Shown one piece after another: positions 35,869 to 44,524 of a DNA stretch of 64,000 nucleotides (the stretch's first letter is position 1; each line of letters starts with the position of its first letter). Made by a program: the position numbers and the translations under genes. This DNA is from Novosphingopyxis sp965218915 (GTDB lineage: Bacteria > Pseudomonadota > Alphaproteobacteria > Sphingomonadales > Sphingomonadaceae), in assembly GCF_965218915.1 (NCBI RefSeq), contig NZ_OZ244708.1, positions 124,001-188,000 of the forward strand, read 5' to 3'. The notes beneath the pieces are model-generated. The model saw nothing but the letters and a program-made list of their open reading frames with translations. It was not told the DNA's origin and searched no databases.

Positions 35869-35979
35869 CTGGTCTCTTCCCCTGCGGTGTCTCGTGACAC
35901 GCAAGGAAGTGACGGAAATCCTCTAACGGATGGTTAACGAGGCGTTATTGGGGGGCTGCCCCATCTCCCCATAATCCAT

Positions 35980-36064
35980 AGCCCTGAGCCTGTCGAAGGG
36001 CGCTTCACGGACGAGGACTAGCTCTCAAACGAGAGCCGTCCTTCGACAGGCTCAGGACTTACGG
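35980..36064. repeat. Dispersed inverted repeat, type A copy 2
   Basis: Left arm AGCCCTGAGCCTGTCGAAGG and right arm CCTTCGACAGGCTCAGGACT flank a middle with the small inverted pair GCTCTC/GAGAGC (36021-36036). It occupies most of the 216-base gap between the UGM-like gene and purH, 20 bases from the purH stop, and could serve as its 3'-end structure. Confidence 0.8.
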
Positions 36065-36084
36065 CTTGGGGGCGGGGATAGGCG

Positions 36085-37674
36085 CTAGTGCCGGAAATGG
36101 CGCATGCCCGTAAATACCATCGCCAGCCCGGCTTCATCCGCCGCCGCGATCACCTCGTCGTCGCGGATCGAGCCGCCCGGCTGGATCACCGCCGTTGCGC
36201 CCGCTTCGACCGCGGCCAGCAGTCCATCGGCGAAAGGGAAAAAGGCGTCGGAGGCGACTGCCGATCCGGAAGTGCGCGGTTCGCTCCAGCCATAGGTTTC
36301 CGCCGCCTCGCGCGCCTTGACCGCGGCGATGCGCGCGCTGTCGCGGCGGTTCATCTGGCCCGCACCGATCCCGGCGGTCGCGCCGTCCTTGACGTAGACG
36401 ATCGCATTGGACTTGGTGTGCTTGGCCACGGTCCAGGCGAACAGGCAGTCGGCAAGCTCCTGCTTGCTGGGCGCGCGTTTGGTCACCGTGGTGAGGTCGG
36501 CCTCGCCGATCCGGCCATTGTCGCGCGACTGCACCAGCATGCCGCCGGTGATGCTCTTCATCATCAGGCCCGGGCGAGCGGCATCGGGCAGATCGCCGGT
36601 GATGAGCAGGCGCAGGTTCTTCTTCTTCGCGAACACCGCCTTGGCCGCGTCGTCGGCATCGGGCGCGGCCACGACTTCGGTGAAGATTTCGGTGATCGCC
36701 TCGGCGGTCTGGCCGTCGAGCGGGCGGTTGACCGCGACGATGCCGCCGAACGCCGAGACGCTGTCGCATTCCAGCGCGGCGCGATAGGCGTCGATCAGGC
36801 TGTCCGCGCTGGCCACGCCGCAGGGGTTGGCGTGCTTGACGATCACCACCGTGGGCGGGCCGCCCGCGAATTCGCCGACCAGCTCCAGCGCGGCGTCGGC
36901 ATCGTTCAAATTGTTATAGCTCAGCGCCTTGCCCTGAACCTGCGTCGCCTGCGCCACGCCGCGCGCAGAGACGGCGGCGGGAATGTAGAGCGCGGCGTGC
37001 TGGTGCGGGTTTTCGCCGTAGCGCAGTTCGTCTGCTTTCCTGCCGCCAGTCAGCAGGCTGGACGGCAGCCGCTCGCCCTGATCGGCAAAGGCGAACCAGC
37101 CCGCGATCATGGCGTCATAGGCGGCGGTGGCGGCGAATGTCTTGGCCGCCTGGCTTTTACGAAATTCCGGGCTGACCGCGCCGTCATGCTCTTCCAGTTC
37201 GGCGAGCAGCGCGTCGTAATCGGCCGGATCGGTGACCACCGTTACATAGGCGTGGTTCTTGGCGGAGGAGCGCAGCATGCTGGGTCCGCCGATGTCGATA
37301 TTCTCGATCGTCTCGTCGCGGCCCGCGCCTTTCGCCAGCGTCTCGGCGAACGGATAGAGATTGACCACGACCAGGTCGATCGGACAGATATTATGCGCCT
37401 TCAACGCGGCCTGATGTTCGGGATCATCGCGCACGGCGAGCAGCGCGCCGTGGACCTTGGGGTGCAGCGTCTTGACGCGCCCGTCCATCATCTCGGGAAA
37501 GTCGGTGAGTTCGGAGATATCGCGCACCTCCAGCCCCTGCGCGCGCAGCGCCTTGGCGGTGCCGCCGGTCGACACCAGCTCGACGCCGCGCGCCGCCAGC
37601 GCCCGGCCCAGTTCGGCGAGACCCTCCTTGTCCGAAACCGAGAGCAGCGCGCGTTTGATCGCAACCGTTTTCAT
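36085..37674 (-). CDS. purH: Bifunctional AICAR transformylase/IMP cyclohydrolase
   Basis: Catalyses the last two steps of purine synthesis. The N-terminal IMP cyclohydrolase domain has ALLSVSDKEGLAELGRAL and STGGTAKALR. The C-terminal AICAR transformylase domain has the KHANPCGVA motif, the SAFGGIVAVNRP segment and a final RHFRH. Its 529 residues are full length, and ATG 37674 matches the usual start. The heparinase gene ends 4 bases upstream, so purH is probably the last gene of the rsmB-rpe-heparinase-purH transcript. Confidence 0.97.
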   Translation of the reverse strand: MKTVAIKRALLSVSDKEGLAELGRALAARGVELVSTGGTAKALRAQGLEVRDISELTDFPEMMDGRVKTLHPKVHGALLAVRDDPEHQAALKAHNICPIDLVVVNLYPFAETLAKGAGRDETIENIDIGGPSMLRSSAKNHAYVTVVTDPADYDALLAELEEHDGAVSPEFRKSQAAKTFAATAAYDAMIAGWFAFADQGERLPSSLLTGGRKADELRYGENPHQHAALYIPAAVSARGVAQATQVQGKALSYNNLNDADAALELVGEFAGGPPTVVIVKHANPCGVASADSLIDAYRAALECDSVSAFGGIVAVNRPLDGQTAEAITEIFTEVVAAPDADDAAKAVFAKKKNLRLLITGDLPDAARPGLMMKSITGGMLVQSRDNGRIGEADLTTVTKRAPSKQELADCLFAWTVAKHTKSNAIVYVKDGATAGIGAGQMNRRDSARIAAVKAREAAETYGWSEPRTSGSAVASDAFFPFADGLLAAVEAGATAVIQPGGSIRDDEVIAAADEAGLAMVFTGMRHFRH

Positions 37675-37678
37675 TCTC

Positions 37679-39400
37679 TTATCCCATATGTTTCAGGAGC
37701 CAGCCGGTCGAGCTTCCCCCGGCTTCGGCCTCCCCGGCCACCACCAGCTGCACCGTCGGATGCGGCTTGCCATGGGCATCGACCCACAGGCTGTCCTCGA
37801 CGGTCAGGCCGCCGCCGGTCAGCCGGAACTGCCACATCCCGCCGCCCGGCAAGCGCAGCACCGCGCCGTTCTCGGTCGCCTGCGCCTCGATCCCGTCGCC
37901 AAGATGAAAGCGCAGCACGAACGGCGTCGATCCGGTTCGTTTCTTGCGCGGTCCGGCGGGCAGCAGCATGTCCTCGCCGCGCAGCTCCATCCCGTCGCCG
38001 CGCAGCATCAGCAGGCGGCGGTGGACGAAGCCGAAAGCGCGCTGATAGCCGTCATGGCTCGCCTCGATCCGCGTGGCGTTTTCCACCTCGCGCCGGTCGA
38101 GCTCGACTTCCTCGACCCCGCGGCCGAGCTTGCCGCCGGGCAGGATCGAGGTGCTGTTGCTGTCGGCCAGGCACAGCGTGGAGTGCGCCGCGGTCGAGCG
38201 CAGGCCGGTCGACAGGCCCAGCGGCACATGCTTGCCGATCAGCGCGGCCCCGCCGCAATTGATGATGATCCGGTCGGCCGCATGGCTGAATTCGAACGCC
38301 AGCGTGGACGCGCAGCCGACCGCACTTTCGCGCGCCAGCGGCGGCGGCGCGGCGTCGAGCAACAGCACCGACTTGCTCGCCGAAACGCGCTGATAGCCCC
38401 AGTCGCGCGCTTGGCGCGCGGGCCGGGCGCGCACGCCGCTGGCCTTGACCAAGGCCTGTAGTTCGTCGGGCGGAAACACGCCGGCGCCCTGCCACGCCCC
38501 GAGGCCGCCATCGCCATGCGCCAGGCCGGTGAGCGCGGGCACCGCGCGTTCGAGCGCCTGGTCGATGAACGCGGGGACCATCTCCTTGCGCTTGTGATAG
38601 GCGTCGCGAAGGATCGAAAGCATGTGGATGGCCTCGGCCAGCGCCAGGGGCGAGCGCGAGACGATGCCGCCATCGGGGAAGATCGCGCTGGCGATGGCCT
38701 TTTCCAGCCCCGCCTCGCCGACCACCTTGCGCGCCTTGCCGTCGGGGATCAGCAGCGCGGCGGCGACCAGCCCGGCCCAGGCGACCAGCCGGTGCCGTCC
38801 CTCCGGCGCGCGCTGGGCGGCGCGGTCGAGATGGCGGGCGCCCCGCGCCACCGCATTGAGCACCCGGCTGCGATAGATGAGATCGCCGCTCGACAGGATA
38901 AAGGGCGCATAAGACGCCCAGTTGACGAAGCGCCACGCGCAATTGTCGGCGCGCCAGGCCGGTTCGGTGACCTTCATCCCGTTCACATCGAGCCACTCGT
39001 TCATCAGCCGCTCGGCGATTTCGGTCCCTTGCGCGCGCGTCGTCACCGCGGCGAGATCGCGCAGCCAGGCGAAGCGGTGGATGTAGTTCTGGAAGTCGGA
39101 GGGCAACCGGTCGCGCTCTTGCTCGACATCATCGAACGGTAATTGCAGCCCGCGATAAAGAAATCGACCCATGCGCAGCGCGTCGCCGCGCGACCGGTCG
39201 CCGGGCATCGGATCGTCGGGTACGGCGTAAAGGCGCGGCGGCAATTTGCCGGTCAGCCGCATCTTGTGCAGCGGCGTGCGCCAGGTGAGCTTGTAGAACA
39301 GTTCGGCCAGCTGCTCGGTGAGCGAGGCGGCGGGGCCGGATTCCCGCACCATCAGCGCGCGGCCTTCCTCCATGGGAGCCTCGCGCTCGTTCTCGGTCAT
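37679..39400 (-). CDS. Heparinase II/III family protein
   Basis: A 573-residue protein with the alpha/alpha-toroid N-terminal half (ERLMNEWLDVNG, WRFVNWASYAPF) and a beta-sheet C-terminal half of the heparinase II/III lyase family, with GGLGAWQGAG and CASTLAFEFSHAADRIIINCGG stretches. No signal peptide is visible, unlike secreted polysaccharide lyases. This form is conserved between rpe and purH in many alphaproteobacteria, as here, suggesting a housekeeping role not yet defined rather than heparin breakdown. The start overlaps the rpe stop by four bases. Confidence 0.85.
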   Translation of the reverse strand: MTENEREAPMEEGRALMVRESGPAASLTEQLAELFYKLTWRTPLHKMRLTGKLPPRLYAVPDDPMPGDRSRGDALRMGRFLYRGLQLPFDDVEQERDRLPSDFQNYIHRFAWLRDLAAVTTRAQGTEIAERLMNEWLDVNGMKVTEPAWRADNCAWRFVNWASYAPFILSSGDLIYRSRVLNAVARGARHLDRAAQRAPEGRHRLVAWAGLVAAALLIPDGKARKVVGEAGLEKAIASAIFPDGGIVSRSPLALAEAIHMLSILRDAYHKRKEMVPAFIDQALERAVPALTGLAHGDGGLGAWQGAGVFPPDELQALVKASGVRARPARQARDWGYQRVSASKSVLLLDAAPPPLARESAVGCASTLAFEFSHAADRIIINCGGAALIGKHVPLGLSTGLRSTAAHSTLCLADSNSTSILPGGKLGRGVEEVELDRREVENATRIEASHDGYQRAFGFVHRRLLMLRGDGMELRGEDMLLPAGPRKKRTGSTPFVLRFHLGDGIEAQATENGAVLRLPGGGMWQFRLTGGGLTVEDSLWVDAHGKPHPTVQLVVAGEAEAGGSSTGWLLKHMG

Positions 39401-40062
39401 TGGCCCCTCAGACCGGCGATGTTGGCGGCATATCTTTCCGGCCCGCCGCGAAATGTGGCGGTGCCCGCGACGAGCACGTCCGCGCCCGCGGCAATCGCGC
39501 GCGGCGCCGTTGCGGTGTCGATCCCGCCATCCACCTCCAGCCGGATATCGCGGCCCGACGCGTCGATGCGGCGGCGGATGTCGGCGATCTTGTCCAGCTG
39601 CGTTTCGATGAAACTCTGCCCGCCGAAACCCGGATTGACGCTCATCACCAGCACCAGATCGATGTCACCGAGCAGATAATCGAGCGCCGACAGCGGCGTG
39701 GCCGGGTTGAGCACGACCCCGGCCTTCTTGCCCAGCGCCTTGATCGACTGGACGGTGCGGTGCGGATGCGCGCCGGCTTCCGGATGGAAGGAGATGATGT
39801 CCGCGCCCGCTTCGGCAAAGGCCTCAAGATACTGGTCGACCGGTGATATCATCAGATGGACGTCGAACGGCTTGGCCGTGTGTGGGCGCAGCGCCTTGAC
39901 CACGGCGGGTCCGATCGTGATGTTGGGCACGAAATGGCCGTCCATCACGTCGACATGGATCCAGTCCGCGTCCGCCTCATCGATCGCACGGATTTCCTCG
40001 CCGAGTTTCGCGAAATCGGCGGACAGGATCGAGGGGGCGATGCGGACGGCAGGGTGCGCCAT
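39397..40062 (-). CDS. rpe: Ribulose-phosphate 3-epimerase
   Basis: Interconverts ribulose-5-phosphate and xylulose-5-phosphate. The 221-residue TIM barrel has RIAPSILSADFAKLGEEI at the N terminus and metal/catalytic residues in WIHVDVMDGHFVPN, DVHLMI, MSVNPGFGGQSF and LEVDGGI, all intact. ATG 40062. The stop overlaps the heparinase start. Upstream, a 98-base dispersed repeat separates it from rsmB. Confidence 0.97.
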   Translation of the reverse strand: MAHPAVRIAPSILSADFAKLGEEIRAIDEADADWIHVDVMDGHFVPNITIGPAVVKALRPHTAKPFDVHLMISPVDQYLEAFAEAGADIISFHPEAGAHPHRTVQSIKALGKKAGVVLNPATPLSALDYLLGDIDLVLVMSVNPGFGGQSFIETQLDKIADIRRRIDASGRDIRLEVDGGIDTATAPRAIAAGADVLVAGTATFRGGPERYAANIAGLRGQ

Positions 40063-40169
40063 CGCGATCCCCTAGCGGCGCGCGTGTGACATCGCAACGG
40101 CTGCGGGGCGGCTGTCTGTGGATAAGGCGTGCATAGGGAGTGGAGAGTAACGCCTGCGCGCATATTTTT

Positions 40170-40267
40170 CGTCATTGCGAGGAGCATAGCGACGAAGCAA
40201 TCCAGGGCCATTGCAGCGCTGTAGCCACCCTGGATTGCCGCGTCGCCTGCGGCTCCTCGCAATGACG
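40170..40267. repeat. Dispersed inverted repeat, type B
   Basis: CGTCATTGCGAGGAGC at the left end and GCTCCTCGCAATGACG at the right end are perfect 16-base complements; inner arms GCAATCCAGG and CCTGGATTGC also pair. The element fills the gap between the rsmB 3' end and the rpe gene and could fold into a long cruciform or mRNA hairpin. Only one copy is seen here, but this sequence type is widespread in alphaproteobacteria. Confidence 0.85.
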
Positions 40268-40272
40268 GCCGT

Positions 40273-41502
40273 TTATTCCGCCCGCTGAAACCGCGCGACG
40301 AAAAAGCCGTCCAGCCCGCCTTGCTCGGCAAGCATCGACGGAACGGTTCGCAAATATCCGCCCGTCGTCGGCGCGATGCTTTGCGGCAGCTCTTCGGCCA
40401 TGATCGGCGCGACGGCGAAATCGCCATGGCGCGCGAGGAAGGCGGCGGCCTGCGCCTCGCCCTCTTCGGGTTCGAGCGCGCACACCGCATAGACCAGCGT
40501 TCCGCCCGGCGCGACGGCCTGCGCCGCGCGGTCCAGCAGTGCGGACTGCAGTTCGGCGCGTTCGGCGATGTCGCGCTCGCCGATGCGGTGGAGCACATCG
40601 GGATGGCGGCGGAAGATGCCGGTCGCCGAACAGGGCGCGTCGAGCAGCACCGCGTCGAACGGCTGCGGCGCGTCCCAGCGCAGCGCATCGGCGGTGACGG
40701 TTTCGGCGCAGAGGCCGGTGCGGGCGAGATTCTCGTCCAGTCGACCGAGCCGCTTGGCCGACTGGTCGAGCGCGGTGACCGCCCAACCCGCAGAGGCGAG
40801 CTGCATCGTCTTGCCGCCGGGCGCGGCGCACAGATCGAGCACGCGGCGGCCATTGCCCTCGCCGAGCAACCGCGCGGGGAGCGAGGCGGCGATGTCCTGC
40901 ACCCACCAGGCGCCCTCGTCGAAGCCGGGCAACGCGGTCAGCTCGCCGCCGCGCGGGAGGCGGACATGGTGCGGCGCGAGCGACACGCCGCCGAGTGTTT
41001 CAGCCGTGGCCACAGCGTCTTCCCCAGGCTTCAAGGTGAGATCGAGCGGCGGCGGCGCGGCAATCGCGCGCGAAGCCGCTGCGACGAAATCCGGCCCCCA
41101 GCTTGCCATCCATCGGGCCCGGGTCTCCTGGGGAAGACGCGGGATGTCTGGCAGCTCAGCCTGTCCACGCATCAATGTGCCGAACACGCCGTGGACCAGC
41201 CGCCGCGGCCCTCCGGCAACCAGCGGCAGCGCGGTGGCGATGGCGGCGTGCTGCGGCGTGCCCAGCACCCATGCCTGGGTCAGCGCGATCCGCAGCACGC
41301 TGCGCGCCTTGGCGTCGTCCGGTAATGGGCGCTTGGTGGCGCTGTCGATCATGGCATCCAGATCGGGCAGACGGCGCAGCGTTTCGGATGCGATCGCCAG
41401 CGCCAGCGCGCGGTCGTCGCCGCGCCCAATGCCCTTGACCGCACCGTTCATCGCGTGATCGAGCGATTCCCCTCGGCGCAGCACGGCGTCGATCAGACGC
41501 AA
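40273..41502 (-). CDS. rsmB: RsmB/NOP family 16S rRNA m5C methyltransferase (start uncertain)
   Basis: SAM-dependent cytosine-C5 RNA methyltransferase of about 410-425 residues. An N-terminal NusB-like helical domain covers about 1-130. The catalytic domain has VLDLCAAPGGKTMQLA for SAM binding, the DAPCSATGIFRRHPD motif with a catalytic Cys, and the second Cys in VYAVCALEPEEGE. The annotated start is a TTG (41502), but family-like residues (EGLPARRAALRLIDAV) continue upstream in frame to about 41550, where the only candidates are CTG codons; no ATG or GTG is available. Either a CTG/TTG start is used or the start codon was lost. Gene content downstream (rpe, heparinase, purH) is typical. Confidence 0.93.
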   Translation of the reverse strand: MRLIDAVLRRGESLDHAMNGAVKGIGRGDDRALALAIASETLRRLPDLDAMIDSATKRPLPDDAKARSVLRIALTQAWVLGTPQHAAIATALPLVAGGPRRLVHGVFGTLMRGQAELPDIPRLPQETRARWMASWGPDFVAAASRAIAAPPPLDLTLKPGEDAVATAETLGGVSLAPHHVRLPRGGELTALPGFDEGAWWVQDIAASLPARLLGEGNGRRVLDLCAAPGGKTMQLASAGWAVTALDQSAKRLGRLDENLARTGLCAETVTADALRWDAPQPFDAVLLDAPCSATGIFRRHPDVLHRIGERDIAERAELQSALLDRAAQAVAPGGTLVYAVCALEPEEGEAQAAAFLARHGDFAVAPIMAEELPQSIAPTTGGYLRTVPSMLAEQGGLDGFFVARFQRAE

Positions 41503-41727
41503 AGCGGCGCGCCGGGCCGGAAGCCCTTCGACGGGCGTCGTGGAGGTCAGCGGTCGTGACCGACAGGATCGAGGGGGCTGCGGGCGGGCCTCAGCGGCTT
41601 GAGCTGGTTCATTTCATCCTCATCGCATCCGTGCTTGATCGAAGCGTCCGGCATAGCCAGATATGGGGGCCAGACATGGGGCCAGATAGATGAAATAAGC
41701 GCGTTCGTTCAACTGAAAGCCAGACCC

Positions 41728-41922
41728 ATGGCGAAAGGCAATCCGATGGCCCGGCCCCAAGCCAGACGGCGCCCGCCGCATCTCGACCCGGTCGACCCGC
41801 TGCCGCCCAGCCCGCCGGTGCCCGATCCCGAACCGATCAGCGAGGAGCGCCGGGCCGAGCTGGGCCGGAGCCCCGTGCGCTATGGCGACTGGGAGCATGA
41901 AGGCATCTGCTGGGACTTTTGA
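41728..41922 (+). CDS. SdhAF4-like succinate dehydrogenase assembly factor (DUF1674)
   Basis: A 64-residue protein, mostly disordered and Pro/Arg-rich (RPQARRRPPHLDPVDPLPP), ending with the diagnostic SPVRYGDWEHEGICWDF box of DUF1674/SdhAF4. In mitochondria this family protects flavinylated SdhA and promotes complex II assembly; bacterial members are presumed to act likewise. ATG 41728 is chosen; 41746 is a second ATG. The C-terminal box reads GICWDF where most family members have GRCSDF. It is divergent from rsmB, and the 225 bases between them contain no other convincing gene. Confidence 0.82.
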   Translation: MAKGNPMARPQARRRPPHLDPVDPLPPSPPVPDPEPISEERRAELGRSPVRYGDWEHEGICWDF

Positions 41923-41923
41923 C

Positions 41924-42100
41924 GCGCCACGTCATGCGCAGCGTGACGAAGCGTAAACCCCGGACTTGATCCGGGGTCCAGACTCCGGAGCGCCACGTCA
42001 TGCGCAGCGTGACGAAGCGTAAACCCCGGACTTGTCCGGGATTCAGGGCGAGATGGCACTGCCGCTGGTCTCTGGATCCCGGGCCAAGCCCGGGATGACG
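41924..42100. repeat. Dispersed palindromic repeat, type C, with an internal direct duplication
   Basis: A roughly 51-base unit beginning GCGCCACGTCATGCGCAGCG occurs twice, at 41924 and 41990, each containing a CCCCGGACTTG...CCGGG inverted pair. The element ends with GGATCCCGGGCCAAGCCCGG and ATGACG. It starts right after the SdhAF4 stop and reaches close to the topoisomerase 3' end. A related unduplicated element is at 51588-51668. Confidence 0.8.
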
Positions 42101-42124
42101 AGATTTGGCGGAGTTGGTCGCCGC

Positions 42125-43132
42125 TCAGTCTTCCGCTACCATGTCCTTCGCCGTCCACCCATCCAGAAAATCGATCAGCCCGCGTTCGTAGCGCGTCCAA
42201 TATTTGGTTTTGCGCGGCAGTTCGAGCGTTTTGCGCCATTCCGCCTGACCGTTCTTAGTCAGCGCCACCACGGCGGGGTGGACATAGCTGTTGCGCGCGA
42301 TGGTGGGCGTGTTGCCGAGGTCTTTCGACACCTCGGCCATGACCGCCTTGAGCGTCAGTTTCCCGTCGCCGTCCGCCAGCAGTTCGAACGCGTGCACCGA
42401 GGCGGACCAGGTGCGAAAATGCTTCGCCGAGAACGCCTCGCCCATGGTGTCGTGAATATAGCCGTTGACGTCGCTGGAGAGCACCGGATGCGCTGCGCCG
42501 TCGTCGTCCAGATATTGAAACAGATGCTGGCCGGGCAGATCGTCCATCTTCTTGATGATCGCCAGAAGGGCCCGGTCGGTCACTGCCACCTCGCGCTGCT
42601 TGTTCGATTTCGCCTTGAACTGCAGCGTCACCGTCTTGCCGGTGCGGCTGGCATGGCGGCGGCGCAATGTGGTGGCGCCGAAGCTCTTGTTGCGCGTCGC
42701 ATATTGTTCGTTGCCGACGCGGATCGCGGTGATGTCGAGCAGCCGCACCATCGCCGCCACCACCCGGTCGTGGTCGAGCTTGCGACCGGTCAGATCCTCG
42801 TCCAGCCGCGCGCGCAGCAGCGGAAGCTTGTGCCCGAAGGCGCGGCACGCCTCGAACTTCTCGCCCTCCTTGCGCGCGCGGAAATCGGGATGATAGCGAT
42901 ACTGCTTGCGGCCTTTTTCGTCATAGCCCGTCGCCAGGATATGGCCGTTCGGGGCGGGGCTGAACCAAGCGTCGCGATAGGCCGGGGGAAAGGCGATGGC
43001 CCCCAACCGCTCGATCTCGTCCCGGTCCGCGATACGCCCGCCTTCAGGATCGAAATAGCACCAGCCCTTGCCCTGCTTCTGGCGGATGATGCCGGGAAGG
43101 TCGTCGTCGACATAAATTAAGGCTTCGCCCAC
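42125..43132 (-). CDS. DNA topoisomerase IB
   Basis: Poxvirus/eukaryote-type enzyme that relaxes supercoils via a 3'-phosphotyrosine link; 335 residues, typical for bacterial TopIB. Visible signatures are AFPPAYRDAWFSP and HILATGYDEKGRKQYRYHPD in the N-terminal part, IRVGNEQYATRNKSFGATTL with a catalytic Arg, FRTWSASVHAFELL, and the nucleophile Tyr283 in IARNSYVHPAV. It faces away from the stress-response kinase and has an EcfG-like promoter 43 bases upstream, suggesting control by the general stress response. Confidence 0.95.
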   Translation of the reverse strand: MGEALIYVDDDLPGIIRQKQGKGWCYFDPEGGRIADRDEIERLGAIAFPPAYRDAWFSPAPNGHILATGYDEKGRKQYRYHPDFRARKEGEKFEACRAFGHKLPLLRARLDEDLTGRKLDHDRVVAAMVRLLDITAIRVGNEQYATRNKSFGATTLRRRHASRTGKTVTLQFKAKSNKQREVAVTDRALLAIIKKMDDLPGQHLFQYLDDDGAAHPVLSSDVNGYIHDTMGEAFSAKHFRTWSASVHAFELLADGDGKLTLKAVMAEVSKDLGNTPTIARNSYVHPAVVALTKNGQAEWRKTLELPRKTKYWTRYERGLIDFLDGWTAKDMVAED

Positions 43133-43171
43133 CTGCGCTCTCCGCTAACCGCGCCCTGACCGGCGTGGTGA

Positions 43172-43199
43172 GGAAACCGCCTTGCCGATGATGCGTTCC
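43172..43199. promoter_or_regulatory. EcfG-like promoter, possibly bidirectional (topoisomerase IB / kinase)
   Basis: On the minus strand GGAAC (43199-43195) is followed after 17 bases by GTT (43177-43175), matching the alphaproteobacterial EcfG consensus GGAAC-N16/17-(C)GTT, 43 bases before the topoisomerase start. On the plus strand the same segment reads GGAAAC-N16-CGTT (43172-43197), a weaker match directed at the kinase gene. Assignment is by consensus only. Confidence 0.5.
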
Positions 43200-43348
43200 C
43201 CGAGCCGACATCGCTGAAAACAGCGACTTGCCTGCAGCGATCCGAAAGCTGATTTTTGTTAGTTAAACGCGGGGCCAAATGAACGTCTTGAACGTAATCC
43301 GTGGAGAGAATTGATTTCAGCAATGCCACATCGGAGCACGCCAGGCCA

Positions 43349-44524
43349 ATGAGCCGAAGCAGTCCAGAAATCGGCAGCGATGCCGGCGATCTTCCCCATG
43401 CCGTGGATTCGGATGGTGACGAGAATCTTGCCGCGCGCCTGCGCGCCGTAACAAAGCAGTTGAAGCAGCGCACCGCGGAACGCGATGATTTGCGCGCCGC
43501 ACTGGCTTTGCGCCAGTCCGAACTCGATGCGCTTTACGATCATGCGCCGATCGGTTTGGCGACGTTCGATCGTGAAGGTCGCTTCAAGCGGATCAACGCG
43601 CGACTGGCCGAAATAAACGGCGTGCCGGCCGCGGAGCATCTCGGCCGCACCGTGGCCGAGATTACCGCGGAGATGGCGCAGACGGTCGAGGCATCGCTGC
43701 GGCGGGTGCTGGAGACCGGCGTGCCGATCCGGCACGACCGGGTGATGGGATTCATCAACGAGCGCAGCGACAGCGCGCGCGTGTTCGATATCGATTGGTA
43801 TCCGGTTCTGCGCGACGGCGAGGTCGACGGGGTCAGCGTGATCGTCGAGGATGCGACCGAGGCTGAGCGGGGCGAGCTGTTCGCCCGGCATATGGTGCGC
43901 GAATTGCAGCACCGCGTGAAGAATTCGCTCGCCAATGTCATGGCGCTGGTCGAGCAGGCACTGCGTTCGAATCGTTCGAAGGACGATGCGTTGCAGGTGC
44001 TGAAAGAACGGCTGACCGCGCTGGCGCAAATTCACGGCAAGCTGACCGAGCGCAACTGGGAATCGATCGGCCTGGAACTGCTGGTGGAGCAGGAGTTCGG
44101 CAGCGGCGACTTGCCGGGCCGGATCGATATCGAGGGGCCGGATATCGAATTCGGTCCGCAATCCTCGCTCGCCATGTCGATGGCGCTTCACGAAATGGCT
44201 GCCAATGCGCGGCGTTATGGCGGATTGTCCTGCCCGGTCGGGCATCTGGCGGTCCACTGGCGCATCGTCGGCGAAGAGCCGAACCGCCAGCTGTTCCTGC
44301 GCTGGCGCGAAACCGGTTGCGACGGCACCGACGAGCGCGGCGAGCCCGGCTTCGGTTCGCGTTTGATCGCCACCAGCGTGCGCAACGCGCTACGCGGAGA
44401 GTTGGCCGAACATTGGCTCGATGGCGGATTGTGCATCGAAATGCGGCTGCCGTTGAGCTCGGTCGGTCCGCCCGATCGGAAATTTTCCGCCGGAATGGCC
44501 GGTCCGCTCAGTCAAGCTTCTTGA
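43349..44524 (+). CDS. PAS-domain HWE/HisKA_2 sensor histidine kinase
   Basis: Probable kinase of the general stress response. No membrane helices, so it is cytoplasmic. Layout: coiled coil (about 25-60), PAS sensor domain (about 60-170, YDHAPIGLATFDREGRFKRIN), the phospho-acceptor His188 in RELQHRVKNSLANVMALVEQ, and an ATPase domain with the N-box MALHEMAANARRYGG, the WRE of the HWE group and GFGSRLI. ATG 43349 has CAGG just upstream; an in-frame GTG at 43301 would add 16 residues. It overlaps nepR by 17 bases convergently, and phyR is close by, so PhyR is the likely phosphorylation target. Confidence 0.88.
   Translation: MSRSSPEIGSDAGDLPHAVDSDGDENLAARLRAVTKQLKQRTAERDDLRAALALRQSELDALYDHAPIGLATFDREGRFKRINARLAEINGVPAAEHLGRTVAEITAEMAQTVEASLRRVLETGVPIRHDRVMGFINERSDSARVFDIDWYPVLRDGEVDGVSVIVEDATEAERGELFARHMVRELQHRVKNSLANVMALVEQALRSNRSKDDALQVLKERLTALAQIHGKLTERNWESIGLELLVEQEFGSGDLPGRIDIEGPDIEFGPQSSLAMSMALHEMAANARRYGGLSCPVGHLAVHWRIVGEEPNRQLFLRWRETGCDGTDERGEPGFGSRLIATSVRNALRGELAEHWLDGGLCIEMRLPLSSVGPPDRKFSAGMAGPLSQAS

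Noticed and set aside
36088..38262. A 724-codon plus-strand open frame
   Set aside because: Antisense to purH and the heparinase gene, both with clear family motifs.
41924..42100. A CRISPR array
   Set aside because: Only two direct units exist, adjacent and palindromic, with no regular unique spacers and no cas genes in the window.
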